The position numbers and the translations under genes are program-made. A stretch of DNA of 60,000 nt from Liolophura sinensis (taxonomy: Eukaryota; Mollusca; Polyplacophora; Chitonida; Chitonidae): NCBI RefSeq assembly GCF_032854445.1, contig NC_088303.1:30609265-30669264 (forward strand), in the 5' to 3' direction. Positions within the stretch are counted from its first letter, which is position 1. Every line of letters starts with the position of its first letter. Shown piece by piece: positions 11,306-22,405 of the stretch. The notes under the pieces are model-generated. The model had not been told where the DNA came from, did not search any database, and worked only from the letters and a program-made list of their open reading frames with translations.

Positions 11306-12990
11306 GTGAGCCAAGTGGATGGACGTCATGGTGCTCACTCATCTAGCACTGTTGGATGGACATCACAGTGTTGCATTATTCAGGAGACTGTGGCTGTTGG
11401 ATGGACATCATGGTGCTCAGTCATCTAACACTGGCTGTTGGATGAACATCATGGTGCTCAGTCATCTAACACTGTGGTTGTTGGATGGACGTGATGGTGC
11501 TCAGTCATCTAACACTGTGGCTGTTGGATGAACATCATGGTGCTCAGTCATCTAACACTGTGGTTGTTGGATGGACATCATGGTGCTCAGTCATCTAACA
11601 CTGTGGTTGTTGGATGAACATCATGGTGCTCAGTCATCTAACACTGTGGTTGTTGGATGGACATCATGGTGCTCAGTCATCTAACACTGTGGTTGTTGGA
11701 TGGACATCATGGTGCTCAGTCATCTAACACTGTGGCTGATGGATGGACATCATGGTGCTCAGTCATCTAACACTGTGGTTGTTGGATGGACATCATGGTG
11801 CTCAGTCATCTAACACTGTGGTTGTTGGATGGACATCATGGTGCTCAGTCATCTAACACTGTGGTTGTTGGATGGACATCATGGTGCTCAGTCATCTAAC
11901 ACTGTGGTTGTTGGATGGACATCATGGTGCTCTGTCATCTAACACTGTGGCTGTTGGATGGACATCATGGCGCTCAGTCATCTAACACTGTGGTTGTTGG
12001 ATGGACATGGTGCTCAGTCATCTAACACTGTGGTTGTTGGATGGACATCATGGTGCTCAGTCATCTAACACTGTGGCTGATGGATGGACATCATGGTGCT
12101 CAGTCATCTAACACTGTGGTTGTTGGATGGACATCATGATGCTCAGTCATCTAACACTGTGGTTGTTGGATGGTCATCATGGTGCTCAGTCATCTAACAC
12201 TGTGGTTGTTGGATGGACATCATGGTGCTCAGTCATCTAACACTGTGGTTGTTGGATGGACATCATGGTGCTCAGTCATCTAACACTGTGGCTGATGGAT
12301 GGACATCATGGTGCTCAGTCATCTAACACTGTGGTTGTTGGATGGACATCATGGTGCTCAGTCATCTAACACTGTGGTTGTTGGATGGACATCATGGTGC
12401 TCAGTCATCTAACACTGTGGCTGTTGGATGGACATCATGGTGCTCAGTCATCTAACACTGTGGCTGTTGGATGGACATCATGGTGCTCAGTCATCTAACA
12501 CTGTGGCTGTTGGATGGACATCATGGTGCTCAGTCATCTAACACTGTGGTTGTTGGATGGACATCATGGTGCTCAGTCTTCTAACACTGTGGTTGTTGGA
12601 TGGACATCATGGTGCTCAGTCATCTAACACTGTGGCTGTTGGATGGACATCATGGTGCTCAGTCATCTAACACTGTGGTTGTTGGATGGACATCATGGTG
12701 CTCAATCATCTAACACTGTGGCTGTTGGATGGACATCATGGTGCTCAGTCATCTAACACTGTGGTTGTTGGATGGACATCATGGTGCTCAGTCATCTAAC
12801 ACTGGTTGTTGGATGGACGTCATGGTGCTCTGTCATCTAACACTGTGGTTGGTCATCATGGTGTTACATTATCTAACACCAGGATTTTGGGTGGACACTT
12901 TGGTGGTCCAGCATTTATCAGGGATAGATGGACATCTTTGCACTCAATCATTTAACAGCATCATGGTTAGGTTGACATTTTGGTGCTCAA
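11306..12990. repeat. Minisatellite, 43 bp unit x ~37
   Basis: The unit contains GTTGTTGGATGGACATCATG followed by GTGCTCAGTCATCTAACACT. The first, most diverged unit begins about 8 bp after the GTGAGC splice donor of the 11127-11305 exon. The last units (after about 12840) decay into GGTGGACACTTTGGTGGTCC-like relics. Central units are nearly identical, with alternating GGTTG, GGCTG and GGCTGATGG variants. No coding function: 43 bp is not a multiple of three. Confidence 0.97.
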
Positions 12991-13430
12991 ATTGTCAACT
13001 GCGAGAGACATGAAAACTCTAATTAGAGAAACAGAATTCCATGGGACTGAGATTGAACGGTTGTATGATAAAGAATCATAGGGTTGGACGTGTTGATGAA
13101 GTTGTTGTTAGGATGAAAGAGTGTGAAAAATGAGAACATTGAGAGACGGAATGCGCTGTCATTTCACTTTCAGGATGAGATGATTGATAGTTAAAGGTAT
13201 TGATGAATACATACAGTTTGCAAGTCAGTATTGTCAAAACAAAGGGTTTATTTAGGCAAAGATTTACGCAATTGAAGCATGGGTGAATCGCTTGCTGAAA
13301 ACAAAAGGGTTGATGAATTATAAAGGATTGAAGCATTGATGAACTGATTGAGAGGTGGAAGACTTCTTTCAGTGGCATTTAGAAGCTGAGTTAGAATATA
13401 TAACAAATATATGGATCCCAACTTCTGTGT
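12991..13430. other. No gene recognised
   Basis: A purine-rich stretch with recurring TTGATGAA and ATTGA words. A 100-codon minus frame (13076-13378) crosses it without splice support. Confidence 0.5.
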
Positions 13431-13690
13431 TCCATGTGAGGCTAATTAAGTCTTGAAGTCTCAGTCTACGAGCTGTAAGGCCTGTTGTTCCATGTGAGGA
13501 TAAGTCATGATGTCTCAGTGTTCGACTTGTGCAGCCTGTTGTTCCAAGTCAGGATAAGGCTTGATATCTCAGTCTACCAGCTGTACTGGTTGTTGTTCCC
13601 TTTTAGGGTAAGGCTTGATATCGGAGCCTGCGAGCAGTGCAGCTTGTTGTTCCATGTGAGGATAAGTCTTGATGTCAAGTTTGAGTGAAT
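13431..13690. repeat. Minisatellite, 54 bp unit x ~4.7
   Basis: TTCCATGTGAGG or a variant recurs at about 13431, 13488, 13542, 13596 and 13650, followed by GATAAGTCTTGATGTCTCAG. Spacing is 57 then 54 bp. The plus-strand 67-codon frame is an 18-residue repeat from this array. Confidence 0.9.
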
Positions 13691-15011
13691 TGAGTGCATA
13701 TATCATGTGAACTGAGATATTTGATCAATACCATGTAAATATATATGCCAAACCATCTGTACATGTACATGTAACAAATTATTTTAATTGTATTTTTGGA
13801 TGCAATGGTTGTTCAATAGTGCCAAGTAAGTTATGAAACAAATAGTGATACTCGTTTCCTGGAAGCAAGGTAGTTTACATCAAAATCATCCATTTTACTT
13901 TATAAGTGTAACATTGTTGAAAATTTAATGAGAAGATCTGTTCATTTTTAAGTGTCAATTTTTAAGTTGTTCATTTTAGTTTATTTTATGTTGTCCTGAA
14001 TCTTTTCTGTGTTTTTCTTGCTCACATCAGGCAGTGTAAACAGTAAGTCTGTTTGGCCAGTTCAACTCTTTGAGGGCATTGAGCACACTTCCATGGAAAG
14101 GAAAAATTAAATTAAACATTAATTTTATTATGTGTTAAAGAAACATTGGAAGCCAGGTTTTAGATGGCTTTTTCGTGAGGAATTATTTGTCCTATTTTGT
14201 TACACTAGGGCAAATACTTCAGAGCTGGAAATGTTGGCCATTTGAACTGTAACTGTTTCCTGGAAAGGAATAAATAGAAACTTGTCATACTTGTAATGAA
14301 GCTTATTTTGGTTTGTTTTATTATTTGACCTAGCTAGTTACACAACAGAGGCGTCTGTCTATGTTGGCCTTTGGCGCCTGAAAGTTTTGCTTTGAATAAG
14401 GTGAGGTCGAGTGGCGTATAGACGTTTTTTGCTGGGCACTGCTTCATGTTCGAATCCAAGCGTCTATGCTGCACGTCTCACTTCATGCCCCTCCGTCGGT
14501 CCAAGTTATCTCGCTACCATGTCCAGTCACAAATCTTAATCTATTACTGGCCCGGTAATGTGATGGTATTTATCACGGGTGATATGAATCCAAAATGAGA
14601 ATCTATGATGATAACATGGTATACATGTAGCTTGAAGGGTACATGACAAGTTTGGGTTTTTACTTCAAAATTCTGTAAGACGGTTTTGAAGTTGGAGATC
14701 ACGTGATCTCCCTTGCGTGGTTAAAAACAAAATGGCCACCCCCATATGGAGCATATGGAAAAAGGCCCATGTTTTTGCCACTCTTTCAGCTACGAGTAAG
14801 CCATGATTGTACAGGAAAACGTCACGTAGTCTCTACAGAAATACTCAAACTATCTGGAAAGCTGAAAATTATACGAATCCAACGAATACACTATTGATGA
14901 AAGCGATTCATAAGTGGGCAGTTTAGGAAACGTCATAATATGTAAAGGTACAAACAAAATCATTTTGACTTTGCTCTTGAGGCGTAAAATGGCTTTTAAA
15001 CTACGTCTGTA
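13691..15011. other. No gene recognised
   Basis: AT-rich. The only structured item is the tRNA-like pair of boxes at 14400-14465, listed separately. Confidence 0.5.
14398..14470 (+). other. tRNA-like A/B-box pair (possible SINE head relic)
   Basis: GGTCGAGTGGC at about 14406 resembles an A box and GTTCGAATCC at about 14450 resembles a B box, at normal tRNA spacing. Arms ATAGACG and CGTCTAT flank the interval. No proper cloverleaf with a 7-bp acceptor stem is visible, so I do not call a tRNA gene. Confidence 0.25.
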
Positions 15012-15345
15012 GTAAATGAGTGAGTGCTTGGGGTTTAACGTCGTACTTGACAATTTTTCTATCATATGACGACGAAGGAGTCAGAGTGCATGTAATGTGC
15101 CTTCTTGTTGCAGGACGGATTTCCACGGCTCTTTTATCTATTTGTGTTTCACCTATTTGTGAGGCGACCTACGAAAGGCGAGTTTGTCGCCCCGTTCGGG
15201 CCCTTATGCTGATATGCACTATTCCCCTTATGAACTTTAAGGTCTTAGGTTTGTCCCGACCCAGTACTGACCATGGATCTATCGTCCCCAAAGCGGACGC
15301 TCTACAAAATGTGGCCGGTACTATCAGTGTTGTAGCGTTACAACT
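15012..15345 (-). mobile_element. SINE-B, long copy
   Basis: The plus strand reads from the tail, GAGTGAGTGCTTGGGGTTTA, through ATCATATGACGACGAAGGAG and CAGGACGGATTTCCACGGC, to a degraded tRNA-like head near 15255-15330 (GACCCAGTACTGACCATGGA, then ACGCTCTACAAA). Its tail half matches 51055-51305. The head only becomes apparent when read on minus, so this is probably a tRNA-derived SINE inserted on the minus strand. The 111- and 93-codon frames across it are not genes. Confidence 0.75.
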
Positions 15346-16994
15346 CATGAAGTAGCCTGTTCTCGTGACGTGAGCGTTGACAGTGATTTCTGTGGAGAGA
15401 AGAGCTCGCATGCGGGCACTAAGCTGGTCCCAATTAGCTTGCAAGTTCATAGGTGAATTTTAGACCATTGCCGGAAAATTTGAATAAAAAAGAGGGGTAA
15501 TTAAGAGATATAAAATATGCCCCAAGAATGAAGGTTTTTTAAAAGAATATATTTTTTGTCACAACTTATAATCTTAGTGTTAAGAGATCTTTTGCATGTA
15601 TCCTTTTATCATATAAAAACCGGGCCATTTAGGTTTCATAACCCCGATTGCACGAAGTGTCGCGGTAAATTTACATTTCAGGTAGGCCGATTACATTAGA
15701 CCGACATGTTGGAAGGTCACATGAATCCCTCGCACACAACCGTACAGTACTTCAAGGATTTATCATCCACGTCAAGGCGCGGTATTCAATTTCATAGATA
15801 AGTTCACTCTAGTCCTTGCTCATTCCTCACTAAACCCTCTTGCCTTTATTTTAAACAAAATGCCAGAGGACAAACGAGTAAGCCATCTTGCAGTCTATTA
15901 AAAGAAATCGCCTTAGGCATTAACCGTATTTTGGTTTCTTTATAGCCGGTTTTGCGAAATTGGGAATTGCCCTTTGCCATTTCGGTGATCTGTTTACCCT
16001 TTCCCTGTAGCCTTGACGTGTAGCAGAAAATACTGGACAGCTGTCCTCAGCTGGCGTATTATTCCTCCTTTAACTCCGGGGACCTTTGCTGTTTTTGCTG
16101 TTTGTTCACTTTATTCTATTTTCAGGGCCAATCTATTTACGAGCAGGTGCGTACTGTCCTTCCTGACGTGTGTGTGTGTGGTATGCTGAAGGTGGTGGTG
16201 GAGAGAGGGGGGGGGGGTGTGAACTTGGAAATGGGGTTGAGGGCGCGCAAAGTTCATGGCTAAAATGCTATGTTATATATATATGTGACCATATCGAACT
16301 GCTCAGCCCAAGGTTGTGATATACGCTCCGGATCCTGCACGTGAGTCCTTGACGCCAGTGTAGCTGCCACCGCTGTGGTATGTAACCAACATCTTTCGGT
16401 CCGATATAAATGTTATGTGTGTAGGTGGTTAAGTGCTGATTTTTTCTTCTTCGTGATTACAGTCTTTTTGCGTAACACGCTACATCTGTTTTCTACCAGG
16501 GTGGAATAAAACAAGATATATGAAGTGCTGTCTGGTTGTAGATGTGAACAAGCTAATTTAGATTTAATTAGACGTATATTAGTTTACATCGTAGTTGGTT
16601 TGGAACGATTAAACCACATTAACCCAAATGAAATAGCCTTAGATACATATGTACGAAAAGCTTTGGAAATGCAAAACAATCCAATAATATGACAAATAAG
16701 AGTGTTTGGCCGTCGACAAGCCACAGAACATGGTTGTCCTCGCTTGATTAATTTTTTAACACTCACCAAAATTACGCCTGTTTCTGGTATTTGTTATTGT
16801 CAGAATTATATAAATATTTCTCCAACTTCTGTTTCTTGCGTTTTCACTGTTCTTCAGCATACACAAGAAAATCACGAATATGACGTCAAAAACCAGTCAA
16901 AGAAATGAATAAAGCAATTTTAATGGAACCTTTTCTTTCATCCATTCAATTAAGAACGGCATGTAATTCTGTTTATCTTATAAACATGCCCAGG
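15346..16994. other. No gene recognised
   Basis: Includes a G-run at about 16207-16217 next to GTGGTGGTGGAGAG, and TATATATATATG near 16275. Two ~60-codon overlapping opposite frames near 16.6-16.9 kb have no splice support. Confidence 0.5.
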
Positions 16995-17203
16995 TTGCTA
17001 TATTTCTACATTCAACACGAATATACTTAGCTTTTTTGCATTTTATTGACTGTTAAAAAATGTTATAATTTTATAAATAATGTACACAATTATAAAAAAA
17101 ACGTGTGAAATCTGCATGAAATGGCCTTTCACACGATGGATACCGGTTCTTTATTTAAAGGTGGTCTCTACCTTTAAGGTGTTTAGTTAGAAAACCTCAA
17201 AAC
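16995..17203 (+). repeat. Tandem duplication, left copy
   Basis: CTACATTCAACACGAATATA, then ACTTAGCTTTTTTGC, later a CGTGTGAAATCTGCATG block, TACCGGTTCTTTATTTAAAG and TTTAGTTAGAAAACCTCAA. The same order of blocks returns at 17362-17540. A MITE-1 copy sits exactly between the two. Confidence 0.9.
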
Positions 17204-17361
17204 ATAATCCGCTGAATATGACAGAGTCTGTTGTCTGAGTGATGCTGGAATGCAAGTATTCTGCTATTACAGCAGATTATTCTGTTAGATATATCACACG
17301 TGTTCTACATTCTTTCATCACTCAGACTACAGACTTTCTGTTGAAAATAACAGATTAATTT
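17204..17361. mobile_element. MITE-1 copy
   Basis: A palindromic element. The left arm GACAGAGTCTGTTGTCTGAG, then TGATGCTGGAATG, mirrors the right arm CATCACTCAGACTACAGACT followed by TTCTGTTGAAAATAACAGAT. The outermost ~13 bp of the left arm are degraded. Same family as 42916-43139, 44472-45158 and 51338-51600. Confidence 0.85.
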
Positions 17362-17540
17362 TTGCTATATCCTACATTCAACACGAATACACTTAGCTTT
17401 TTTTGTATTTTATTCACTGTTAAAAATGTTAACAGAATTATGAAAACCATGTGTGAAGTCTGCATGATGGGTACCGGTGTCTTATTTAAAGGGGGTCTCT
17501 TCCTTTAAAGTGTTTAGTTAGATAACCTCAATTTTGATAA
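17362..17540 (+). repeat. Tandem duplication, right copy
   Basis: CTACATTCAACACGAATACA, then TGTGTGAAGTCTGCATGATG, TACCGGTGTCTTATTTAAAG and TTTAGTTAGATAACCTCAA. Colinear with 16995-17203 with about 15% difference by eye and some deletions. Confidence 0.9.
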
Positions 17541-17905
17541 CCTTTTTTTATTGTGCATAGATGGTCGGCTTGATGTCAGTCTGCATGAGGTCATCGAAAA
17601 TGTAATAAATAAAATGAATTATTACTGGGACTGTTATGTTATCGTAGTACACGTCACTTTGATATGACAATGTGAAAACCAAAGCATGAAAAAAAAGAGA
17701 CGTAGGCTATATCATGGCCACTCTGTAAACACTAGATACAGTACTTCGTGGTGTAAGTAGAACTGTGAATGAATGAATGATTATGGCCTAACGTCACATT
17801 GGCAATATTTCAACCATACCGTGGCGAAGTATGAGTGTGAAACACAGGCACACTACTTCTCTACTTTAGGCAAGGTTATAGTCTTTATATTTCCTTTGGA
17901 CAACT
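17541..17905. other. No gene recognised
   Basis: AT-rich spacer. GTGTGAATGAATGAATG lies near 17766. Nothing further seen. Confidence 0.5.
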
Positions 17906-18180
17906 TCAGTGGCCTAATGGTTAGAGCGTCCACCTCTAAGTAAGAAGACCTGGGATCAAACCCGGGTCGGGTCCTTACAGACTTTAGAAATGGTACTTGT
18001 TGCTACCTCTCCTGGTACTGATGACGAAGAACAAGGAAACATGAGTGGTTGACCCAGTGTCGGTATAGTGTGACAGGGTGGGGTGCCATGCCTGGTGTCT
18101 TCGTCATGATACCTCAGTGACGCATTATATGTAGACACGAGCTCTGCGATTTGTTCGCTATATCTTTCCTGTGGCAAAGT
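17906..18180 (+). mobile_element. SINE-C, most complete copy
   Basis: The tRNA-derived head carries an A box in AGTGGCCTAATGGTTAGAGC and a B box in GGGATCAAACCCGGG. The body holds GGTACTTGTTGCTAC, GTGTCGGTATAGTGTGACAG and TGTCTTCGTCATGATACCTC. RNA polymerase III would transcribe such a head. No cloverleaf is preserved well enough to call a working tRNA. The 73-codon minus frame is a shadow. Confidence 0.82.
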
Positions 18181-18972
18181 CTTGTCCCATTGTTTTTAAC
18201 ATTTGCGACGGAAGTCAAGTCATAATACTTTAACCCTAAATATGTGTAATTTATTTGATTTTGGTTTAACGCTTGAGATTATGTTCGGAAGATAATTATG
18301 TTATCGCATTTCTTGCATTTTTGTATTGTATCTGTTTTTTGGCACAGAGCATCAGGTCCCGCCAATGCGAAGTCATTTTCCATCTGACGTTATTCACACG
18401 CAGGCGCCATTTTACGGTTATGGATGAAAAATATGTAGGCGTAGTGATGTCATTTATCAGCATATTTGTGTCTGGGGCCTCCGTAACTGTGTGGTTAGCG
18501 TGCCATACATGCATGTAACCAGTAAAGTTTTGAAGTGAGATAGCGAAGATTTATTCTACCAGTCTCCACTTTAGATATGTAGTGGACTCCACCTGTTATG
18601 TCACTGGGTACGTAATCATAAACTCAGTTTTGCTCAAACTAGTTTATTTGCACTCAGCTCTGAACACAGGCTTTGATCTTAAGGTCCATGTAGGCTGAAG
18701 TTTTTGGCCTAGGTACAGCGCAGAAACAGCACTTTGCTTGTTGCCTTTGTAGAAAACGGAAGTTTAAGTTGAAATTAAAGATTAATTTAATTAATAACTC
18801 CATGAGTGTTTGTGAAATGTCACTAGGAAGACCATATATCCGTTTGTGTATTTTTGGACAAATCCTTGTTATAAAGTATGCGGATGTGGTTTCAGTTCAT
18901 GTTATTCTGGTCTGTTCCATTGTATTTTATATACTAGTAGTTACTGTAGTTCACTCTTGTAAAACACACCAT
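18181..18972. other. No gene recognised
   Basis: Overlapping opposite frames at 18273-18518 (81 and 72 codons) include a hydrophobic stretch on plus but no start or splice context I trust. Confidence 0.45.
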
Positions 18973-19240
18973 GGGGGCCTCTGTGGCTCAGTTGGTTAGC
19001 GCGCCAGCGCAGCGTAATGACCCAGGAGTCTCTCACCAATGTGGTTGCTGTGAGCTCAAGTCCAGCTCATGCTGGCTCCCTCTCCGACCGTATGTGGGAA
19101 GGTCTGACAGCAACCTGCGGATCGTGGGTTTCCCCCGGGCTCTGCCCGGTCTCCTTCCAACATAATGCTGGCCGCCGTCGTATAAGTGAAATATTCTTGA
19201 GTACGGCGTAAAACACCAATCAAATAAATAAATAAATAAA
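18973..19240 (+). mobile_element. SINE-A, full-length with target-site duplication
   Basis: The reference copy for the window. The tRNA-derived head is GGGGCCTCTGTGGCTCAGTT with A box TGGCTCAGTTGG and a B-box-like GAGCTCAAGTCC. The middle block includes CCTCTCCGACCGTATGTGGG and CAGCAACCTGCGG. The 3' block is GTGAAATATTCTTGAGTACG followed by an (AAAT)n tail. It is flanked by a perfect 11-bp duplication, AAAACACACCA, at 18961-18971 and 19238-19248, indicating a comparatively recent LINE-dependent insertion. The architecture fits tRNA-derived SINEs with a conserved central domain known from molluscs. I cannot assign a named family. Confidence 0.94.
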
Positions 19241-19384
19241 ACACACCACTATATTTTGTCGTGTTATCAAAGATAAATTTATGACAGCTCCGCTTTCGTT
19301 CTGTCATTTCTGTGTTATATTCCAGTGCATGTAGACAAGGTAGTTTGTCATCAAGTTTATTCTGTTGTTAGGTGTGTCAAACTG

Positions 19385-19440
19385 TATATTTATTTAATTA
19401 TTTATTTATTTGATTGGTGTTTTCAGCCATATTCATTGAC
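19385..19440 (-). mobile_element. SINE-A, 3'-end fragment
   Basis: ATTTATTTATTTGATTGGTG then TTTTCAGCCATATTC: the tail and last ~30 bp of SINE-A in inverse orientation. Confidence 0.75.
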
Positions 19441-20270
19441 AGTATACATATATAGTGAATGGTTATGATGATATTAAGTATGGATAGTTTGTTTGCACAT
19501 GCTTTATGTTTTTTGGTAAGTTTTTTCCCCTAGAATATACCGGTACAATGAACAGATCATTCTGTTTGTTCGTTTGTTCAAATATTTTGTCATTTCACTC
19601 CGGAATTTAGTACGCTGCTTGTATCATGTATATAAGTTCAACCTAGTGCTAATCTGTGAAGGTTAAGCCAGTAAATTAGTGCAATACAAACAGTCGTTAG
19701 GTTTGGTTCATTAGCACTGGCCGGGATGCATGGAAAAATATGACGAGTGCTGAATATGCGACCAGGGTGAATACCGCTAAAGTTTCCCCAATGGTATTGC
19801 GTAACTGCCCCCCAAAAAGTCGGTCAGCAGGATTTCAAAAGACAGCGTCGAACCGGGGACTATAGTCATCGGGTGGCGGAAATAACTGACCTTGAATAGT
19901 AAAATACGGTCATGATAAACAAAAACAGTGGGATGAATCACACAGTATACAACCGGAAACGACGCCCAGTGGAATTTAGGTCGACAGCCGCAAGGCCTTG
20001 GTGCATGTATACGAGAGGCTCCAGAAGGACTCCAATTGCGCGCCACCTTACGAATACATGCAAGCACATACCACAGGACGTCGTATTGGACTATAGGACG
20101 TCGTATTGGACTATAGGACGTCATATTGGATTATATGACACCATACTGGACTTTACTGGACACCTCTTATAGGTTACGAGCGTCTTGATTTTCCTTACTA
20201 TTTGTGTAGTAAATTTATCTTGTGTAGTATATTTATTTTGTGTAGTAACTTCAATCTCAAAAATATATAT
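19441..20270. other. No gene recognised; small 20-bp tandem near the right end
   Basis: Overlapping opposite frames (115 minus, 86 plus codons) at 19.78-20.17 kb end in a three- to four-fold repeat of GGACGTCGTATTGGACTATA at about 20077-20160. No splice support for either strand. Confidence 0.5.
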
Positions 20271-20400
20271 GCCATGCAGCTTGCACTTTTCTACACAACA
20301 TATCAAAAAAATCAACCTAGCATGACCACCATTTCTTTTTAGCTTTGGTTGCAGGAGATGAAGTCATAGCATTTTGTTACCTTGGTAATATCCAGGGTGG
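20271..20400 (+). repeat. Dispersed copy of the CUB-like locus upstream segment
   Basis: CATGCAGCTTGCACTTTTCT, then CAACATATC and a diverged AGCTTTGGTTG, ending near ATTTTGTTACCTTGG. Colinear with 44517-44640 (+) and with 42145-42262 (-), where the segment sits directly before an ATG. No coding part follows here. Confidence 0.75.
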
Positions 20401-21135
20401 GGGAGGGGGGAGTAACACTGGAAAAAAATGTTTTTATTCCTATCAAAAACAGACAAAATTCTGATATATTTTAACTACATGTAGGTGAAGACTAACAGTG
20501 CGGAAAGTTATAGTGCATCAACAACGTAAAATGTCTGTATGGCGCTAGTACCCCATCAGTGCTCCTTCGCTCTTCATTTCTGAAGCAAATCTTGGAGCCA
20601 CTTTCCTGAATTGCACATGTAACCAGAACGCAGTAATATTCGAGTCTGTTAGTGGCTAATTACCATCCCTGTGTTCAACGCTATATTGAACATGTGTGAT
20701 TAATTTTCCTGTTTTATATGTTGAAAGTAGAAACCCCGAATACGAAGCATGATTAGTGTCAGAAAAACTCTATAAGAACTGCAATTAAAAAACAGTCGAA
20801 TTTTTGTACAGTATGTCTGCTTATTAGAGGGAATTACACTTGCGGAAAAATAATTCTTGGTCAGCCTTTCAACTGTTCAAAACTGAATGACTAAATCAAC
20901 AACAGAACATAAGAAACAATTTTTTATGCATTGCGTTCATGAACGAAAGGAAACCTGGCATTTCTATCCGGACACATCAGCTTCTCTGGTAACTTAATTA
21001 TTCATGTTTGTTTAAAGGTTATCCGGGGAGCATTTTTGCGAGATTTTAAATGTTAAGGTAAGAACTATATTGACTGTCCTTATGATGAAAATACGTTCTT
21101 ATTTTTTCTGTCTTATCTAAAATGTGTCTTTACAG
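20401..21135. other. No gene recognised; intron-like
   Basis: AT-rich, ending in a splice-acceptor-like pyrimidine stretch just before 21136. A GGGGGAGGGGGG run lies near 20398-20411. Confidence 0.45.
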
Positions 21136-21349
21136 GCCACAAAGTCCACTCAGATGTGATCATGCTTGTCTGTTGGTGACATCACTTGCAGAAGATCTGC
21201 TTAATCTAAACAAGTCCGACTCGATTGACACGAATTGTGCTATCAAAAACGCGGCTTGTACCCGTCTGCCATCAGAAGAAGGTTCCAGTGACCGAAAAGA
21301 TTCGAGTGGCATGGATTTATTACTCGAACGAGAGCCTAGAAGAGAATGA
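21136..21349 (+). CDS. Terminal coding exon of an unidentified gene
   Basis: The acceptor is TTTTTTCTGTCTTATC ... TGTCTTTACAG ending at 21135, with a good pyrimidine tract. The exon enters in phase 2 and reads 70 codons to TGA at 21347-21349. The peptide includes RPQSPLRCDHACLLVTSLAE, DLLNLNKSDSIDTNCA and an acidic/basic tail DRKDSSGMDLLLEREPRRE. No membrane segment or catalytic motif; the look is that of a cytosolic C-terminal tail. I do not recognise the family. An internal donor (AAGAAG|GTTCCA near 21275) could shorten it. No clear AATAAA lies within about 200 bp after the stop. Confidence 0.5.
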
Positions 21350-21955
21350 AGTCTGCAGTAATGAGCTACACAAATGAATACGTTGTCATATTAATTCGAG
21401 ACACTTAATATGCCCTGAAGAGGATCACCTGTAAAATAGAATACACTGGCAGCGGATCACGTCACATAGTGGGCCCAATATTCAAAAGGCTGTAAAGATT
21501 TTAAATGGCAATATTTCTCAGTAGTCGTCCTTTTTTCGAGAAAGGGTTGCCGTTCATTGAGTGCTTAAAAGGGACAACCTTTAAAAGAAAAGACAGCAAA
21601 TAATATAACCTGAGTAATTTAGGAAAAAGGCCGAAAGCATACCGAAACAGTAACAGGCATCTTATATGACGTGTTTGATAACTCTATACATCAGGGGATG
21701 TGTCATGTAAGAGCAACCAGAAACACGATGTCGCCCCACTCCTTCCCCACACAGGTGGTTAAAGGAGCAAAGCAGTCTTTCAATGACGTAAGCGGAATAA
21801 GACGCGTCCTCGGGTTATAGAAACATGCTTTTTAAGTTTGACTTCTCAATTTAAAAGTTTCAAGTTTTAAATACATTAAAAGGCCATTTCTTTTAATGTA
21901 TTTGACGATTTTGCAATTTTGTTTTAGTTTCGATAAATTGTCACTAATCAAAGCA
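21350..21955. other. Possible 3' UTR, then nothing recognised
   Basis: Follows the stop codon of the 21136-21349 exon. AATAAT- and ATTAAA-type words occur but no compelling polyadenylation site. TTTTAATGTATTTG and its complement form a short hairpin near 21875-21905. Confidence 0.4.
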
Positions 21956-22170
21956 TCGCTCGTTTTACATCACTACCACCACTAGACAAGCTTGACCTGT
22001 GGAGCCTGTGCCACGCACCTGGGCTGCTACAGGCTTAGCCTCAACACTGATGTCCTCGCACGGGACCTATATAATCAGTATACATTCATAACTGTTTCAG
22101 ATGCTGGTTAGAAACATGTTTTAAACACTTTAGATAGAGGGAATGCTAGTATACAGAGTATGAGAAAGTT
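21956..22170 (+). pseudogene. Decayed leucine-rich-repeat exon copy
   Basis: Colinear with 35515-35760. The coding core reads RFTSLPPLDKLDLWSL in the same frame as RFTSLPPLDKLDLWNL at 35.5 kb. Four of the five base differences over this core are synonymous, so both copies passed through coding selection. Here the donor position is GTGCCA rather than GTAAGT, the frame hits TAA upstream at 21936 and TAG downstream, and the upstream part no longer aligns. I read it as a non-functional relic. Flanking blocks TTAGCCTCA and ACTTTAGATA are also shared. Confidence 0.6.
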
Positions 22171-22405
22171 TGAGAACGGGTTTTTGTGTTTCCTAGCTGA
22201 CATCACTTCCTACCTCATCACGGTCGCCCCAATGACTTCGGGGTTGTTCAAGATTTATGTGTATGCATACAGGAAGGCGACGCACTTACTGCCGTCGTGT
22301 ATGCGTATAAGGTATGAGTAAAAATTTATTAGTTAAAAAATGAATATTATCTCAATTTAAAGAAAAATCCATTAATAATATACTTATAAGTCTGTGATGT
22401 TCACC

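Noticed and set aside
15020-15450. Overlapping 111- and 93-codon frames on opposite strands
   Set aside because: They lie almost entirely within the SINE-B copy.
17906-17985. Functional tRNA gene
   Set aside because: A and B boxes are present, but the cloverleaf arms are not complementary enough and the sequence continues into a SINE body that recurs elsewhere.
18973-19050. Functional tRNA gene at the SINE-A head
   Set aside because: The tRNA-like part is fused to the SINE body with a target duplication around the whole element, so it is a SINE promoter.
11127-21349. Joining the 11127-11305 exon directly to the 21136-21349 exon
   Set aside because: Exit phase 1 and entry phase 2 do not match, so a direct splice would break the frame. 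At least one unseen exon would be required.
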